Assembly: GCA_025093985.1 (NCBI GenBank)
Contig: JACAAK010000018.1
Location: 1-64,000 of the forward strand
Origin: Calvatia gigantea
Lineage: Eukaryota; Basidiomycota; Agaricomycetes; Agaricales; Lycoperdaceae
DNA: 64,000 nt
Direction: 5' to 3'
Numbering within the stretch: the stretch's first letter is position 1; every line of letters begins with the position of its first letter. A program made the translations under genes and the position numbers. Positions 11,558-23,987 of this stretch are shown one piece after another. The notes beneath the pieces are model-generated. The model saw only the letters and a program-made list of their open reading frames with translations. It was not told the origin of the DNA and did no database searches.

Positions 11558-13267
11558 TGAGGGCTTGAGAGAAGTGATTAATATGACTTGCTTCGTTGAA
11601 GCCGGAGTAAAATAGCTCCTCACCATCAGTCAGACAGTGACATTGTCAGATTGTGCGAAAAGATGCGTGCCGGTGACCACTCATGCACTATTCGTCCCCT
11701 GTGGCGGTGTAAGAATAGATTATTACCACATGGTTGCGAAGAAGATGACTACTGCGGGACATGGGAAAAACTTGCGGAGACCAGGATCCACAAGCACCAA
11801 AAGAATGGTCTAATTTACCTTGGTACCTTGTACTCTCATCACGGTGTAGCAGGTTTCCGACCAGCCGTTCCACCCTACACTCCGTTCCATAAGATAGTAA
11901 TCGCCCTTGACATGGATCCTCGTGGTCGCGCCAATCTTGCCGAAGTCAAAGTGTGAAGGGTCCGATAGACGTAAGAAAATGCAAGTTAATTGTCAACGTT
12001 TGGGCATGATCCAGCCGCACCAAAGCGTTCCTGTAATTGACGGCATCAGAATTGATGAATTGATCGCCGGAAGTATGCGGAGAACAGGATTTCGTCCTGC
12101 AGAGCGAATAACCCCGGAAGATTGAATTCTTGAAACCTTAGACAGAACACATTAATTTGCTCATCGAATCACCTAAGCCAATGTGGTCCCTGAGTGGTGA
12201 GACGACAGGTCACCGGCCAAGCCGACAAAAGGGTGCGGATAACGCATGGCAAAGACTCCGGGGTGTAGGTACAGTCGCGGACAGGCAAAATCAACTAATT
12301 TTTCCGAAGTTATAGTTTTAAAAAAAAAAACAGCCCTGGAAAACGATTCTTCTCATCGAAGGCTGTCAGGGGAACTCAAAATCATAATATTATATCCAGC
12401 CGTTCCTCTGCAAAATGCTAAATAAGGAAATAGGACCATAAAATTGGCAGGGGACCGAAATTTCTATAGAAAATTATGAAAATATGTGCAATCAATTTCT
12501 TTTGCTAAAGCACGAACAACCCCAGTTTTTCAAACAGTTTTAACGAGCCAATGTCACGTTATTAATTGAACATTGATAATCATTATTAAACCATTTTATA
12601 TCACCACCGCAACTATTCCACCAGAAAAAAGGGCAAAGCGCAGTATAGGAGGGTTTATATGATGATGGTGTGTTCGCCTATGCTTGCTTCAGCATTGGTC
12701 TCATTCCTTGTGCAAATCAAGCCATAGGCCACTGGGGATGGGGCTGATCGGCCAAGCACCGCCACTTGATACATGTCGAAACTTGAATAAAAATGATGGG
12801 ATCACGCTATCAGCCGGTGGCAACACCCACCGTCCCTCTGACTTCGAAAAATCTGGCTGGAGGTTGTAACTGATGTGACCATCCGAAAGGGGGGGACCTC
12901 GGGGGGACCCATCCAAACACCGAGCAGCCGATGGTATCCTTGGGTTTCGACCATATATGTTGCGAAAAACTTGCGAAAAATTTTGGCAGTGACCCAAAAC
13001 TCATGAGAAAAATCTGAAAGTTGTGTATTCCGACGTATTCCATAAATTCAACTCTATAGCCAAGATTTCGTGCAATTTTATCGAGCCGATCGTGAGATAT
13101 TAAGTTTGTTGATTTTGCTTGTCCGTGACTGTACCTGAGTGAAGCAATTTTTTCTATTGAAATCGATGTAGCGTCCGTAGGCCAACCTACTCGCAGTTTT
13201 ACACTTCATGGAGGACCGAAGTCGATGCCTTGGTTGTGCGGACACAGGGCTGGTTGATTCAAAGCAC
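11558..13267. other. Intergenic; short coding-like stretch, then AT-rich DNA
   Basis: On the minus strand about 11822-11975 reads without stops as SDPSHFDFGKIGATTRIH then GDYYLMERSVGWNGWSE, ending at a GTAA that could be a splice donor. It looks like an exon but I do not recognise it. 12300-13050 is AT-rich with a run of ten A at about 12319 and no open frame of note. Confidence 0.3.
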
Positions 13268-15261
13268 CTATAAATTGGCTGTTGTGGGTGGGCTGTCGTC
13301 CGCCGTCACCGGCAGAGATATTTCTTGGATTCTACCATACCTTTCGCCCTCAGGTTGATGTAGATAATTCCTGACACGGGTACCTATCCCCCCACACTTC
13401 AGCCACTCGCTTCCATGCGCAAGGAAGGATGATCGGGTGAAGTAAAGACGCAATCAAACATGGCGACCCAACAATCTGAACTTCTCCGATCTCCCATATT
13501 TCCTCACTCGGGACGGCGTTTTCGATACTCTTGAGCTCAAGCATGGAGTGTTTTTGCTTAGGGTAATAACAGTGCATTTTGGCGACTATATCCAGCGACG
13601 TTTGGGGGATCAAACAGCACGAAATAACACCCGGATATCCTGCTCTCGGTGAAGATAAGACATATGCGATCCACCCCACATCGGCCACTGCTCTGCGGAA
13701 TTTCCTTATTATTTTTTGCATTTAGTAGTTTAAAGACTTGCCTAAAGTTAAACCGCTGTGTAAGACCAGACAGCTTTAGACCTTGACAAGTGGAAGTGGT
13801 GTCGAATCGACATGTTGGGGGGGTCCTGTCAGGTTCCTATTCACGTTTCTCCCGGTTTATATAAAGTGGCAGCTCTGAAAACGGAGTTCACAGTTGACTC
13901 CGTTGAGCTGATCTTCAAACAACTGTACTCATTTGACAAGGCGACTAGTTACCCACCACACCAAAGATCCCTGCCATTGACGACACCCCCCCTCTTTCAA
14001 TAATGTAGCCACGATCATATCGACCAGGGGTGATTTCTGGGTAACCTGAATTCCGTGAAGGTTTAACCCGGTTCGTCGTTCATGATGAGGATTCTTCACT
14101 TTTTGTCCTAGAAAAAAAACATCAAGACAGTTTCTCTACCTTGGGAAGCACGGCGACCTCACTTTCATCCCACCCCTGGGCCCGCGGGTGCGGCTTTGAT
14201 CAGTGTCTGACATACATATCACGACGCTTGTTACGACGTTCGGTGAGCCCCTCTAAAGTTCCTTCGGACACCAAAGGTCGTTGCAGGTCCCGTTATTGGA
14301 AAGAGACACTGAGGTCCACAAGGGTACACATCCCCAACACGGCTTGGTTATTCCGATCAAGTACTATCTGGGTCCAAACAAGCTCCGAAAGGTTTCGCGG
14401 AATCCGAAAGTTTAATGAATTTGATCCGTTTAATTCAAATTGTACGGAGCCTGGAAGGAGAATTTCCAATTTGTAGTTGAGAAGCAGACAGAGAATCCAA
14501 CCGTCGGCTACGGTACAATGACAAAAAGTAACATTACATTAGCACTTTGTTTCGGTACAGCACATGATTGTCCTAAATTGTAGCAAAGCTGACCCAATCG
14601 ACATTTTTCAGGCTTTCTCAATCCAGAATTCAAAGCATCACAGCGCTATATCGGCCGGAAAGTGCTCTCTGGACTCTAGCCAGCTGTGAGAGACGACTGT
14701 GACCAATATCAGCACCATTTCACACGAACGTGCACGGGCCGTGATCACTGCCTTTCCTTCATCATCGAAGTTCCCATACGACTCCCGAGCCCAACTCATA
14801 CTGAAGGAGCCAACAAACTGCCGGTTCGTGGATAGACTACGTGCAACAACTCCAAAGGTCCGACGATATTGACGAAGCATTGCTTCCGAGTGGGGCAAAA
14901 CCAAGACAGAGGCCGGGGTATATCAACAGCAGGGTGGGCTTTGAAAATCAATCAGGGTGAGCCACACCTCCCTTGGGCGTTACGAAATGGAGGCCTTAAC
15001 GGTTGCATGTACAAGCTAGCTCCTTCTGGACAACTAGCAGATAACAGAGATAGTGCATTGTGGGTGCAGTGTATAGAGCTGAGGACTAGTTCTGATTTGT
15101 GGCGAAGACGCACCAAGGAACGAGCAAGCAAGAGTTCAAGCGCGCGTATCAGTTCACAGAAGAAAGCGAGACCAGGCAGCACAAGGGACCTTAGGTCAAG
15201 GTGAGTCGTCGAACAGCACCGTCGACCGTGGGAGTCGTTGGCCGAGCCCTCAGAGTAATGC
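13268..15261. other. Unassigned region; parts occur again as a decayed copy at 31.4-32.2 kb
   Basis: No gene recognised. Short open frames occur on both strands. On the minus strand 14638-14904 has a coding look (SLSTNRQFVGSFSMSW, ESYGNFDDEGKAVI) but no family came to mind. About 13540-14640 aligns in order, with many gaps, to 31390-32225; shared landmarks are the CCGTGAAGGTTTA stretch (14055 and 31778) and the following A-run. Confidence 0.35.
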
Positions 15262-15470
15262 TCAATTCGGGTCAGGAGTATTGACAACCTGCACAGGGAT
15301 CGACAGCCAAGAGTAGCCATTGGCTAATTTATTAGGAAGTTTAATCTTAAGAATTTTGTAAGCATTTGAGGCAATATTCCCAACATAGACGCTGACCTGA
15401 GGGGAATCAGGTGTGGTGACAACCCAAGCGAGAGCAAGCAACAACCCCGATCCGACTCCTGGAAGAAGAG
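15262..15470 (-). other. Coding-like minus-strand stretch, unidentified
   Basis: The minus strand from about 15445 to 15282 reads as SPQVSVYVGNIASNAYKI, then KLPNKLANGYSWLSIPV, ending VVNTPDPN and a stop. Composition and lack of stops suggest a real terminal exon, but I do not recognise the family and cannot place a start. It lies head-to-head with the DUF6699-like gene at 15471. Confidence 0.25.
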
Positions 15471-16097
15471 ATGAATGGAAGCAATAGCATCGACTACTCG
15501 GTTGGAGGAACATTTGATCAGCCGGGTACCCCGAGGAAGAAGACGAAAGAGCTGCCAATTATCCTGGAAACAGACACCAGCCACGGTAACGACGATGCAG
15601 TATGCGGCATTGAAGAGGTTTTACCAGAAAACCTATTGTTCATGCCCGGTCACTTATACTTCTCGAGGAAAGCGGACCACCGCCTGAGGTATACAGAAGA
15701 ACAAAGGCCAATATTGCAACCCTCGCAGATTGAGGCGCCGAGCGATGAGCACCTCATTTGGGGTACGGCGGTTAAAGCATCGGGTACAGGAGAGGGTGGC
15801 CTAAGGTTGGGACCACCTGAGGAGCCAGAAAAGAGGCTAGCTCCTGCGACGAGTCCCCCCGTTGGCAAGATGCGGATCATTGTGAGCGACAGGGCCATAA
15901 TCTTGGTCATGCCGCGTCCGGGAATGAAATACGTGGCAGTGGCTGACGTGCAGGACGCAGTTATAAGATGGATGGAAGGCGACTACGATGGCCCAGGAGT
16001 TGGACCTACAATAGCGGACGGGGAGGACACCGCGTGGAAGTGGCGAGGCCTTTTGCAACAAGGAGAACGTTTGGACGCATGGGACTTACAACTTTGA
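15471..16097 (+). CDS. DUF6699-like protein
   Basis: A 208-codon frame with no obvious intron opens MNGSNSIDYSVGGTFDQPG. The core resembles the tandem pair at 22.7 and 24.0 kb: IEEVLPENLLFMPGHLYFS, LIWGTAVK, LAPATSPPVGKMRI, KYVAVADVQDAVIRWM and a tail WKWRGLLQQGERLDAWDLQL. PAT-x-PP followed by V-x-V-x-DV and a closing W-x-L-x-L is the arrangement of DUF6699, though more diverged than the 4.5-kb gene. A 5' exon may be missing. Function unknown. Confidence 0.6.
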   Translation: MNGSNSIDYSVGGTFDQPGTPRKKTKELPIILETDTSHGNDDAVCGIEEVLPENLLFMPGHLYFSRKADHRLRYTEEQRPILQPSQIEAPSDEHLIWGTAVKASGTGEGGLRLGPPEEPEKRLAPATSPPVGKMRIIVSDRAIILVMPRPGMKYVAVADVQDAVIRWMEGDYDGPGVGPTIADGEDTAWKWRGLLQQGERLDAWDLQL

Positions 16098-18982
16098 AGA
16101 TAAAGGTTAGCGTTCATGATTCACCAGACACTGGAGCTCACCAATCCTGTCGGCGAAAAAGGAACGAAAAACAGATCTGCGGAATTTATTTACCGCCTGA
16201 TGTGCTATAACCCGGATAAATGAATTGAACTTTGCGCGAATAAATAAGAGCTCTGAGGGGATATGTAAATTACAGTACCTGGAGAAGGTGGTAAGGCTGT
16301 TCTGAGGGGGAGGAAGATGAGGGAGGGTGACAAACGACGGAACCCTGGAGGAATGGCGAATAACACCCGCACACGGTAAATTAAATATTTGCCGAATTTC
16401 GCCCCGTTGTTTAGTTGGGACACCGTAAGACGTGATTTCCGAGGTGCTAATATTTCGTCCTCGGCTGTTCTCAGGATCGACCGATCTTGCCCCAAGCAAA
16501 GGTCAGGGAGATAATCCGCTAGTTGTGATACGCACAATAATGTCTCGATGAAAACACACTGATCACCAAACCGGGTGGCTGTGAGGGAGAGCACCAACGC
16601 GAACGTGTACCAGCAGACGGCCCAGGACACCTGTTCTACACCTTGGCCGACCTCTTTGCCAGAAACAAGGAACAAAACTACAATGGCGACGACAAGCGCT
16701 GCTACATCAGTCGAGGATATACAACCCAGTCCCGTTTAACCCCCCTCAACTTCCACCGTCATATGTCAACCCTCCTTCTGCCATACGAATTCCTGATCTT
16801 ATCCCCTCCCCATTCTGCTGGGCCTCTTTAACCGACATATGCCATCCCATGTAGGATGGAGGATGCTCCGTAAAGTTCCGTCCCCACCACTGACAAGCAC
16901 CTCTGTTAATTGTGCAAGTGGGAGCCTTAGTTATTGTTAGGAGCTTCCACCATCTCACGATAGCCCATCAGCGTCAAAATGCTCGGCTTATTCACAACTG
17001 CCCTTATAGACGCCCGCACCCTTGAAGCTATTTGGAAGACGGGGAGGGTTGTTTTAAGACAGCCGACTCTCAGTATACACGGTTCTCCGCTCGCGTGCGT
17101 TTTTATTTTCCCTATTCCCTCTCGCCGCAAGAATGAGCCCATTCCGGTCCGCGTGCATCATTTACCTTCCCGTCGCCACCTTTCTCGTGCCCGTAGCCTC
17201 GAAATCCATTTCCGGGTTCTCAATCACTCCGGTCGTGACGCTCAAACCTTCTCGGCCTCGAAAGTCAACCTCGACTGAAATAATTCTTCGTAGAACCCAT
17301 ATAAAATAACGTTCGACCCCAGAATCGTCGCTCTAAGAAATGGGTTCGGTCGCATCCTGAGCTAGGTTTTGGTGAAGCCTGAATCAACAGGTGGAGGGTC
17401 CGCTCCTTTTCTCGATTTGTACCAACTCTGCTGCCGGGCTTCATTTTCCCGCTGGATGTGAGATCGCGGTATAATTCAATGACAACACAACACTCTTAAT
17501 AACACTCACAGAAGCGGGCCTCAGGGGACATAGCCGGAGGCTCAGTTAACTGAGGAAACCATCCCTTGTACTTCCGGCACGATCGTGTTCGCCTAGTAAA
17601 ATAATCAGAGTTAGGAGCGAAGAGGAGAACACGAAAGAGCCGTACTATATTTCCTCACTACTCTGTGAACAACTATGGGAGCTATGTACCCCCACCCCCT
17701 CACCACCTGTCGGAGTCACAAATATGAATAATGAATAAGATATCAGATTCTTAGGAATGCAATCGCCAAGACAGAGTCCTGGACCTCAGGACGCGAACCT
17801 ACTGAAGCCAGGGCCCGAACTTGTAACGTGTTGTCCGGTCCTAGGGATGGACGCAAATATGTCATACAGAGGATGAAGGTAGGCATGTTTGCGGGTCGAT
17901 TCATCGCCGATAGCGCATGCTTGAACCTGAACGCACCTTACACAGTTGGAAAAGAGAACGAAGATATACCATTTACGAATTCGGCCTAGACGAAATGGTA
18001 GGTCGTATATTTGAGTAACGATCTGAGGTGGACATAGATTTGTGAGCCATCGATGTAATAATGGCGGGAAGGCAAAAATGAAGGTCATCCGCAGGCCACG
18101 AAGGCAAGGCGTCCGAATGGTATGGGAGGTGAGGTTCGGGGGTTATGACCATGTTTATAGTTGAGTAATGCGGCCTGGGGAGTGTTACGAAACAGGTCTA
18201 GTAGCACAAGGGGAGAAAACGGACTTTATTCACGGAACTAGGTCTCATTTGAGACTATCATTTGGTTGCTTGCATAGGTAGTCGCTCTCGGTTGCCGTCT
18301 AGCGGTAGAAAAGCCGCACCGACCTCGTCTTGTGGCGTGGGACCAGCGACGGAAGTTATGGATTCCTTCTCCGTCGGTCAACACCGCACACCATAATCGG
18401 GTATTTCACTTAGTTCGTTCTACCATACACCGGCTCATCCAGTCGTTCCTTGTGTGGCAGTAACTTTCAACTGGGGCAACGTCATAACCTGGGAGTCGAC
18501 GGTCAGCGCGAATAAAGGTGTAGAGCGAGTTGGAAAACCAAGGAAATAGATAGCGCATAGTTTGGTATGAAACATTGTGCAGCGTCATCCATAAGTTTGA
18601 TGCTCTTGGCGAAAATGTACTAACCGTGACATGGTGACCCGGCGTTTATCTCCAAGCCCGTCACAACCGCACGGCGGTGGACAACGCCCCTAAGTCCCCA
18701 CCCATCCTGCTCCCTTTTTACTACAGAGTCCTATTTCTGCCCAGTCCGAATTTTTGCCGTCTGATGTCACCCACGCGGATATTCGTTGATGTAGGTGGAA
18801 ACAGCTAGCACAGGTCTGGCAGACGCTCGCCAAGCTCCACCGCTCCGAATGGTGGGCGAGGCATCAGGGAGCAATAACGTCATAGGGTATCGTTGATAGC
18901 AGCCTTAAATACCCATACCTGCAATACGATCGTCGAAGTGGAAATCAACAGGGGTAACAACATTAAACCGATTCTGCAAACA
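16098..18982. other. Long region without an identified gene
   Basis: About 2.9 kb. A minus-strand stretch around 16700-16520 reads as a hydrophobic segment (VAALVVAIVVLFLVSG) then VEQVSWAVCWYTFALV and could be a membrane-protein fragment, unidentified. A plus-strand frame at 16979-17278 (MLGLFTTALIDARTLEAIW) has no recognisable domain. 17300-18900 holds nothing I can support. Confidence 0.3.
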
Positions 18983-20140
18983 ATGACGGTCACCCATTTA
19001 TTTGACCTCATCATCGTTTATTTCACCGTCGTGATTCACCTTTGGCCTGCAGCTGCTGATACCACCCCAAACGCGACTATTGCCGATGCTAGCATGCCGA
19101 CAACAGAGGGCCCTGGTACTGGTAAACCTGGTATTGCTTGGTCGTCAGGCAACGATCCAGCCATCATGCACTTCAAGACTTGGAAGGTTGACCGGTAAGC
19201 ACCCTTCTACGCTTCTCATCACTGCCTTTACTCAGAATAATCGCTCAGGTACTACACTTGGAGCCCTTGGTGCGTCGACTATGCCAACTCTGTTGGCATG
19301 AGATGTTGTCCCATGTTGTGGGGCCCCAAGCAAATCATGGACTTCACTAATCTGGTCAAACCTGGTTACGCCAATTGCGCTTTGGGTTTCAATGAGTACG
19401 CCTATTCAACCAAACTCCTTTTCGCGTTCTGATCTTGCTTCAGGCCCGACCAAGCTGGCCAGGCGAACTTGAACACCAGCCAGGCCGTGCAACTTTGGTC
19501 GCAGTACCTCAATCCCCTGAAGGACCAAGGTTACTATCTCGTGTCTCCCGCCTGCACCAGCTCTCCCGCTGGTATGGAATGGACGAAAAACTTCATGGGC
19601 AACTGTACGAGCTGCCAGGCTAGTAGGATTATTCCAATGCATAAGCCAGAGCTAATCAGAATTGGGTGATAGATCGACGCCGTCGCTCTCCATTGGTACG
19701 GTACGGATCCCCAAGCATTCATTAATGACGTCACCAACATGCACAACACCTTCAATAAACCCATCTGGGTCACCGAGTTTGCCTGTCAGAATTTCGCTGG
19801 CGGTCATCAGTGCACCCAGGATCAAATTTTCAATTTTATGCGCACAGTCACCGCTTGGATGGACAATGCAACGTTTGTGGAGGAGTATTTCGCATTTGGT
19901 AAGTGAAGGTGCGTCTTTAGGTATTTATTTCTAACCGGTCCTGCAGGGGCATTGCACGACATGTCTTCCGTCAACCCTGCCAATCAGCTCTTAGGCGACG
20001 ATGGCTTTCCAACGGAACTTGGTTATCTCTACATTGGCTCGAGGGACCGCCGTCTCCCTAATCATTCTGAGCGCTCCCGGAATGCCGTTTATATATTTAT
20101 CGCATCAATCCTCCTTTTCCGTTTCTTTATACAACTCTAA
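18983..20140 (+). CDS. GH128 family beta-1,3-glucanase, secreted
   Basis: ATG at 18983 starts a leader MTVTHLFDLIIVYFTVVIHL followed by PAAADTTPN, a plausible signal peptide. The glycoside hydrolase 128 core follows: GKPGIAWSSGND, YYTWSPWCVDYANS, CCPMLWGPKQ, the acid/base region CALGFNEPDQAGQ, YYLVSPACTSSPAGMEW, ALHWYGTDPQAF, and the nucleophile strand PIWVTEFACQ, then TAWMDNATFVEEYFAFGAL. GH128 enzymes cut beta-1,3-glucan. Introns at 19195, about 19396, 19618 and about 19900 restore the frame; the third begins GC rather than GT (CAG|GCTAGT). The C-terminus after ELGYLYIG is unusual: a basic stretch, then a hydrophobic tail (NAVYIFIASILLF), which might be a membrane or GPI signal or a readthrough of a damaged end. 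Confidence 0.85.
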
Positions 20141-20639
20141 ACGCCGGTTAAATTCCATTAGTAACGTTGTGGGTGGGTATCCTCCAATACATTATTGAGG
20201 TTCACTAGGACGCAATTGTTACTGTCGATCACCCTTAGTGTGCATCGCTACCACACTCGTGCTTCTCACTCCACACACCATGACCTCCACCTAATTCTTC
20301 AGTCCCAGGAATCCACATCCTGTGCCTCCGTATTGCCATATGTTTGACCTGCCTGCAAATCCGTCGTCTGTTCCTTTCCCGTATGACTAGTGAGCTTTGT
20401 CGATTGTGTCGGAAAGCGCTAATGTTTACCCTTAAAGGTGTAATACCTAGTCTCTAAACGTACACCGGCTTAGCCCCGTCACGTCTATAACCATTCTATC
20501 ATTGTCTCTCTCGCATCAGCCATCACCACTAGTTCATCCTGACCACGGGTCGGTGGTGACCACAGTTCCCTTATGCACAGGGATCCACGTTTTGTCGAAA
20601 GGGGCTGGTTGCGGAAGCCAGCTTCTCATCAGGAAAATG
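20141..20639. other. 3' flank of GH128 gene; source of decayed copies at 29.5-30.9 kb
   Basis: No gene seen. Landmark words here (for example TTTGACCTGCC at 20343, CTAAACGTACACCGGCTTA at 20454 and ACGTCTATAACC at 20480) recur in order, with small deletions, at about 29700-29830; part recurs again from about 30600. Confidence 0.5.
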
Positions 20640-20920
20640 TCACCTTCTCCCCCACCTTGCGCACCAATTGCTGAACGACAACTCAAAAATCCATCGATTA
20701 ACGCTACCAGCTACAATGGTTGTAATGCTGGTATTTCCTTTTCTATGTACAGAAATCGGCAGTCCATCTCCCTCGAGCAGTACGAGTGACCGTGTGTGAA
20801 TAATAAATGTTCTGGTAAGATCTCCATCTTGCATCCAGAGCTGTCGGCAAATATACCACACTCATCTTGGAGATCTCTACAAATCCGACGTTCCTTCAAC
20901 AGAGTGACGAGTGCTGCCAA
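20640..20920 (-). pseudogene. Relic of a DUF6699-like gene, reversed
   Basis: On the minus strand about 20870-20711 reads CGIFADSSGCK then MEILPEHLLFTHGHSYCSRE and IEKEIPALQPL before a stop. This matches the N-terminal block of the gene at 15471 (VCGIEEVLPENLLFMPGHLY, then ILQP). The following frame (IGAQGGGEGD) resembles the next block loosely and then the similarity ends, so only about the first third survives. Confidence 0.5.
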
Positions 20921-22598
20921 GGGCTCTCATTCGGTCGACGCCTGAGGGGTGGAATAATCGGTTGACGTACACGCGCCTTTGTTGAGTCTTGTGCACTCCA
21001 AATTTTCCCTCAGACTGGTCACCTGAGGCCTGCACCTGGGGGTAAACAAAACACTACCCCGAATACTTGCAAAGATCTTCAAATCATCGCTTTGGTGAAT
21101 GGGCGAGCTCAATAAATACCATAAGTAAGACATCCATTTGACTAAATGGAAAGTCGTTCTCCGGGTTCGGTGCTATTTCTGCACCCTACTCCCATCATTA
21201 CTGACTTGGTGGCTACCCAAGGGTGGAGGGGTAATACGAACCTCGATAAAAATGGAGAGATATTCCCACTTCGGGATCACACTCCCAGCTGTAAAATTAC
21301 AGGAATTAATCTATGTCTGATAACTTTATTTTTTGGGCGTTGGCGTCGACTAGACCCGATAAAATAAACCTGAACACATTCAGTCCAATGGCTATGGTCT
21401 GGATCTGTTGGAGGGAATACTGTGCTGTGGGAAATGGGCCGTCAAACAGGGCCGTTGAGTCCGGACACCCAGCATCAAAGCAACCTGATTTGGATGAAGG
21501 TAAGCTCAACGTGGATTTGACATCAGCTATCTCCGCGGCCCCCGGTGATATCTGCCCGTTTGGTAACATTGGTCAAAGGTCTGGTTGCGAACGATGTGTA
21601 TCAGGTTCAAATTGAACACTCAGTCAATGCCACCACCGCTGGGAGGGGTAGCTGATCAAGTGCCATGCATCGTCGAGGGCGAGAAGCAGCCCAAGACATC
21701 ACCAGGGTGCGATGTTGTGTTGGGCGGTTGTGGTGCTTTCGGGTAGCGGGGTTCAGCGCAAAAAATATTTATTATCATCTCGATATACGAAGCTTTCGGG
21801 TTTTTTCCGCATGTGGGCAGTTCGCTCCTCGAGCAATCAGAAAATTGAGGGTTTCTTGATTGAAGAACGGTCGGCTGGGTAACACATCAATATCTATGTT
21901 TCTCCTTCTCCCTCATACAATGACATGGTCACGGGTATAGATTCCCACCTTTGTCAGAGAAGTCATCCTTTCTGGTATGTAGCATGGACTGCAGCAGCCA
22001 CTCCGCCAAGCGGTAGGGCACTCCCCTTTATCCTCAGCGATCCACAACCAGAGAAATTCTGTCCAACACCACGCCACCCCACCGCTACCACCAGCGGAAC
22101 CACAGGAGACCGAAGACACCGAAAACCGTCGAAATCAGGTTCGCAACTACCATCGAAGTGTACACGACGACTGATCACCTAGCCTTGTAATCTCTATCCG
22201 CTCCCTATTTTGGCAACAACAAACTGCTGCCATCGCTTCGTACGCGAATTGCACACTAATATAAGTGGCGGAACTCGACCAACCAAGAGACTCGAGGGAA
22301 AACAGTTGTGGCTACAGCTTAGGCCGTAGGTAAGCTCAGCACGGAAGCAAATATAGGCAGCGGCGGCGATCTGAGGTGCGAATAGGGTTTGCACTAAACC
22401 GCTGCGCTCAATTGACGCCAACGAGTCACGGAGAGAGTGGGGTCCAAGGCTAAATTCAGGGTTAGATACAGCAGTGCGTATTTTTCAGGTTCAAGGGTTG
22501 TGAAGGGCATTCATAATTCAAGTAGGTCACCTCGAGGAAGGTTTTTACTATCCGAAGATCAGAAATTCAGGGTAACGGGAGACAAGACGCCAGTAAAA
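20921..22598. other. Unassigned region with one coding-like minus-strand frame
   Basis: 20921-21345 is the parent of decayed sequence at about 30200-30490 and 31210-31380 (for example CACTCCAAATTTTCCCTCA at 20995 and AACTTTATTTTTTGGGCG at 21323). Minus-strand 21569-21306 (LPSSKSGCFDAGCPDSTAL, then SLQQIQTIAIGLNVFRFIL) looks coding but is unidentified. 21350-22600 holds nothing else recognised. Confidence 0.35.
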
Positions 22599-22736
22599 GG
22601 TGAGAATACTTTTCTGGGGATGAAACGGAGGCAACATGACGGACTGATATGCCCCCCGCGAGTAGGTTTCCGGCCAGATTGGGTTTGAATAAGACCTAAG
22701 CTTGCTTACGCAGACAAGCCCGGCATTCCAAACATA

Positions 22737-23408
22737 ATGACCCACCCATATGGGCATCCGGGAGGATCGTCCGATGGAAGGTCGACAACAGAGAATACAC
22801 AGCATCAGTGTCTGAATGTTTACAGAAATATGCAGTATTTGAGGTACCCTCCTGGGCCGAGGTTGCCACCGATCAGCCTTTCCCCAGATGGAGAGCACGA
22901 CCAGCACCAGCGGTCTGTCGCCGGGGAGGACCAGTTACTCCCGACTGCTCTACTCTTCCAGCACGATGCCCTCCCGAAAATCGATTCCAGACTCGCCTTC
23001 CAAGAACGGACACGTGCAGTAGCACAGCCAACGATCACGTTTATGCCAGAGTTCCCAGAATATCTTTGGGGTGCAGTAAGCAGTCACGTTACCAGTGGTG
23101 ACGATGGCAGAAGGGTGCACTTCGAGGAAATCGCCGAACCAGCAACGAACCCTCCTGTTTCAAGGATGAGGATCAGCACGGCAATGGGCAGTTGGCTCGT
23201 CGTCGAGGCCCAGTATGTTGCAGTGGTGGACGTCCAGAAAGCTGTGATTAGATATATGAAAGAGGTCCGACAGCGGGCGAGCTCAAGTGCAGTGACTGCA
23301 GATCTTTCGCGATGGGTGAGGATAACGGATTGGGATGGGACGGAGGTCGAGGTCGAAGTTTGGGTGTGGAAAGGATTACAATCCACGGGAACGAGTTGTG
23401 AATTCTGA
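22737..23408 (+). pseudogene. DUF6699-like gene, left tandem copy, C-terminus lost
   Basis: Opens MTHPYGHPGGSSDGRSTT and reads like the right-hand copy through EYLWGAVSSHV, EPATNPPVSRMRI, AQYVAVVDVQKAVIRYM and EVWVWKGLQSTGT. A 22-bp deletion right after this point shifts the frame, and the protein ends SCEF instead of the conserved LENWDLKL. The missing W-x-L-x-L strand closes the domain in relatives, so this copy is probably non-functional. Confidence 0.7.
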
Positions 23409-23987
23409 AAGCAGTCCTCCGCCGCGGGACTCCCGACGAGGATAGTAGTGGAACCACTGTAAACCTGTAATATTACAATGTTAGTCTCCGTGTCGAGAAT
23501 GGATATAATTTTGTTACATACTTGCGGGAAATAGGGTCAACAGAAGGTCAAGGTTGACAGTAGAGGGAGTGCGTTGTCCATTTTTCTTGGTGGGGTGAAA
23601 GGAAAATCAGGGGGAGACAGGAGAGGCCAGTGTGGAGTAAATAGTAGGAGGGGAACAGATGTGAGGGAATTGCCGAGGGGCCTTTCCGGGGAGGAAGGAC
23701 AATGACTGTCACTGAACCTCTAAGATCTTGATAGGAAACCCGATCCCAGCGACAGCAACGCAGATACCCGACGACATCTTGGTGTCGGAAATACCCGGCT
23801 GCATAATAAGTGTCGTCCCATCACTCCAAGGTACAAAGACCGCATTGGTGAGAATACTTTTACTGGGGATTGAAACGGAGGCAACATGACGGACTGATAT
23901 GCCCCCCGCGAGTAGGTTTTCCGGCCAGATTGGGTTTGAATAAGACCTACGCTTGCTTACGCAGACAAGCCCGGCATTCCAAACATA

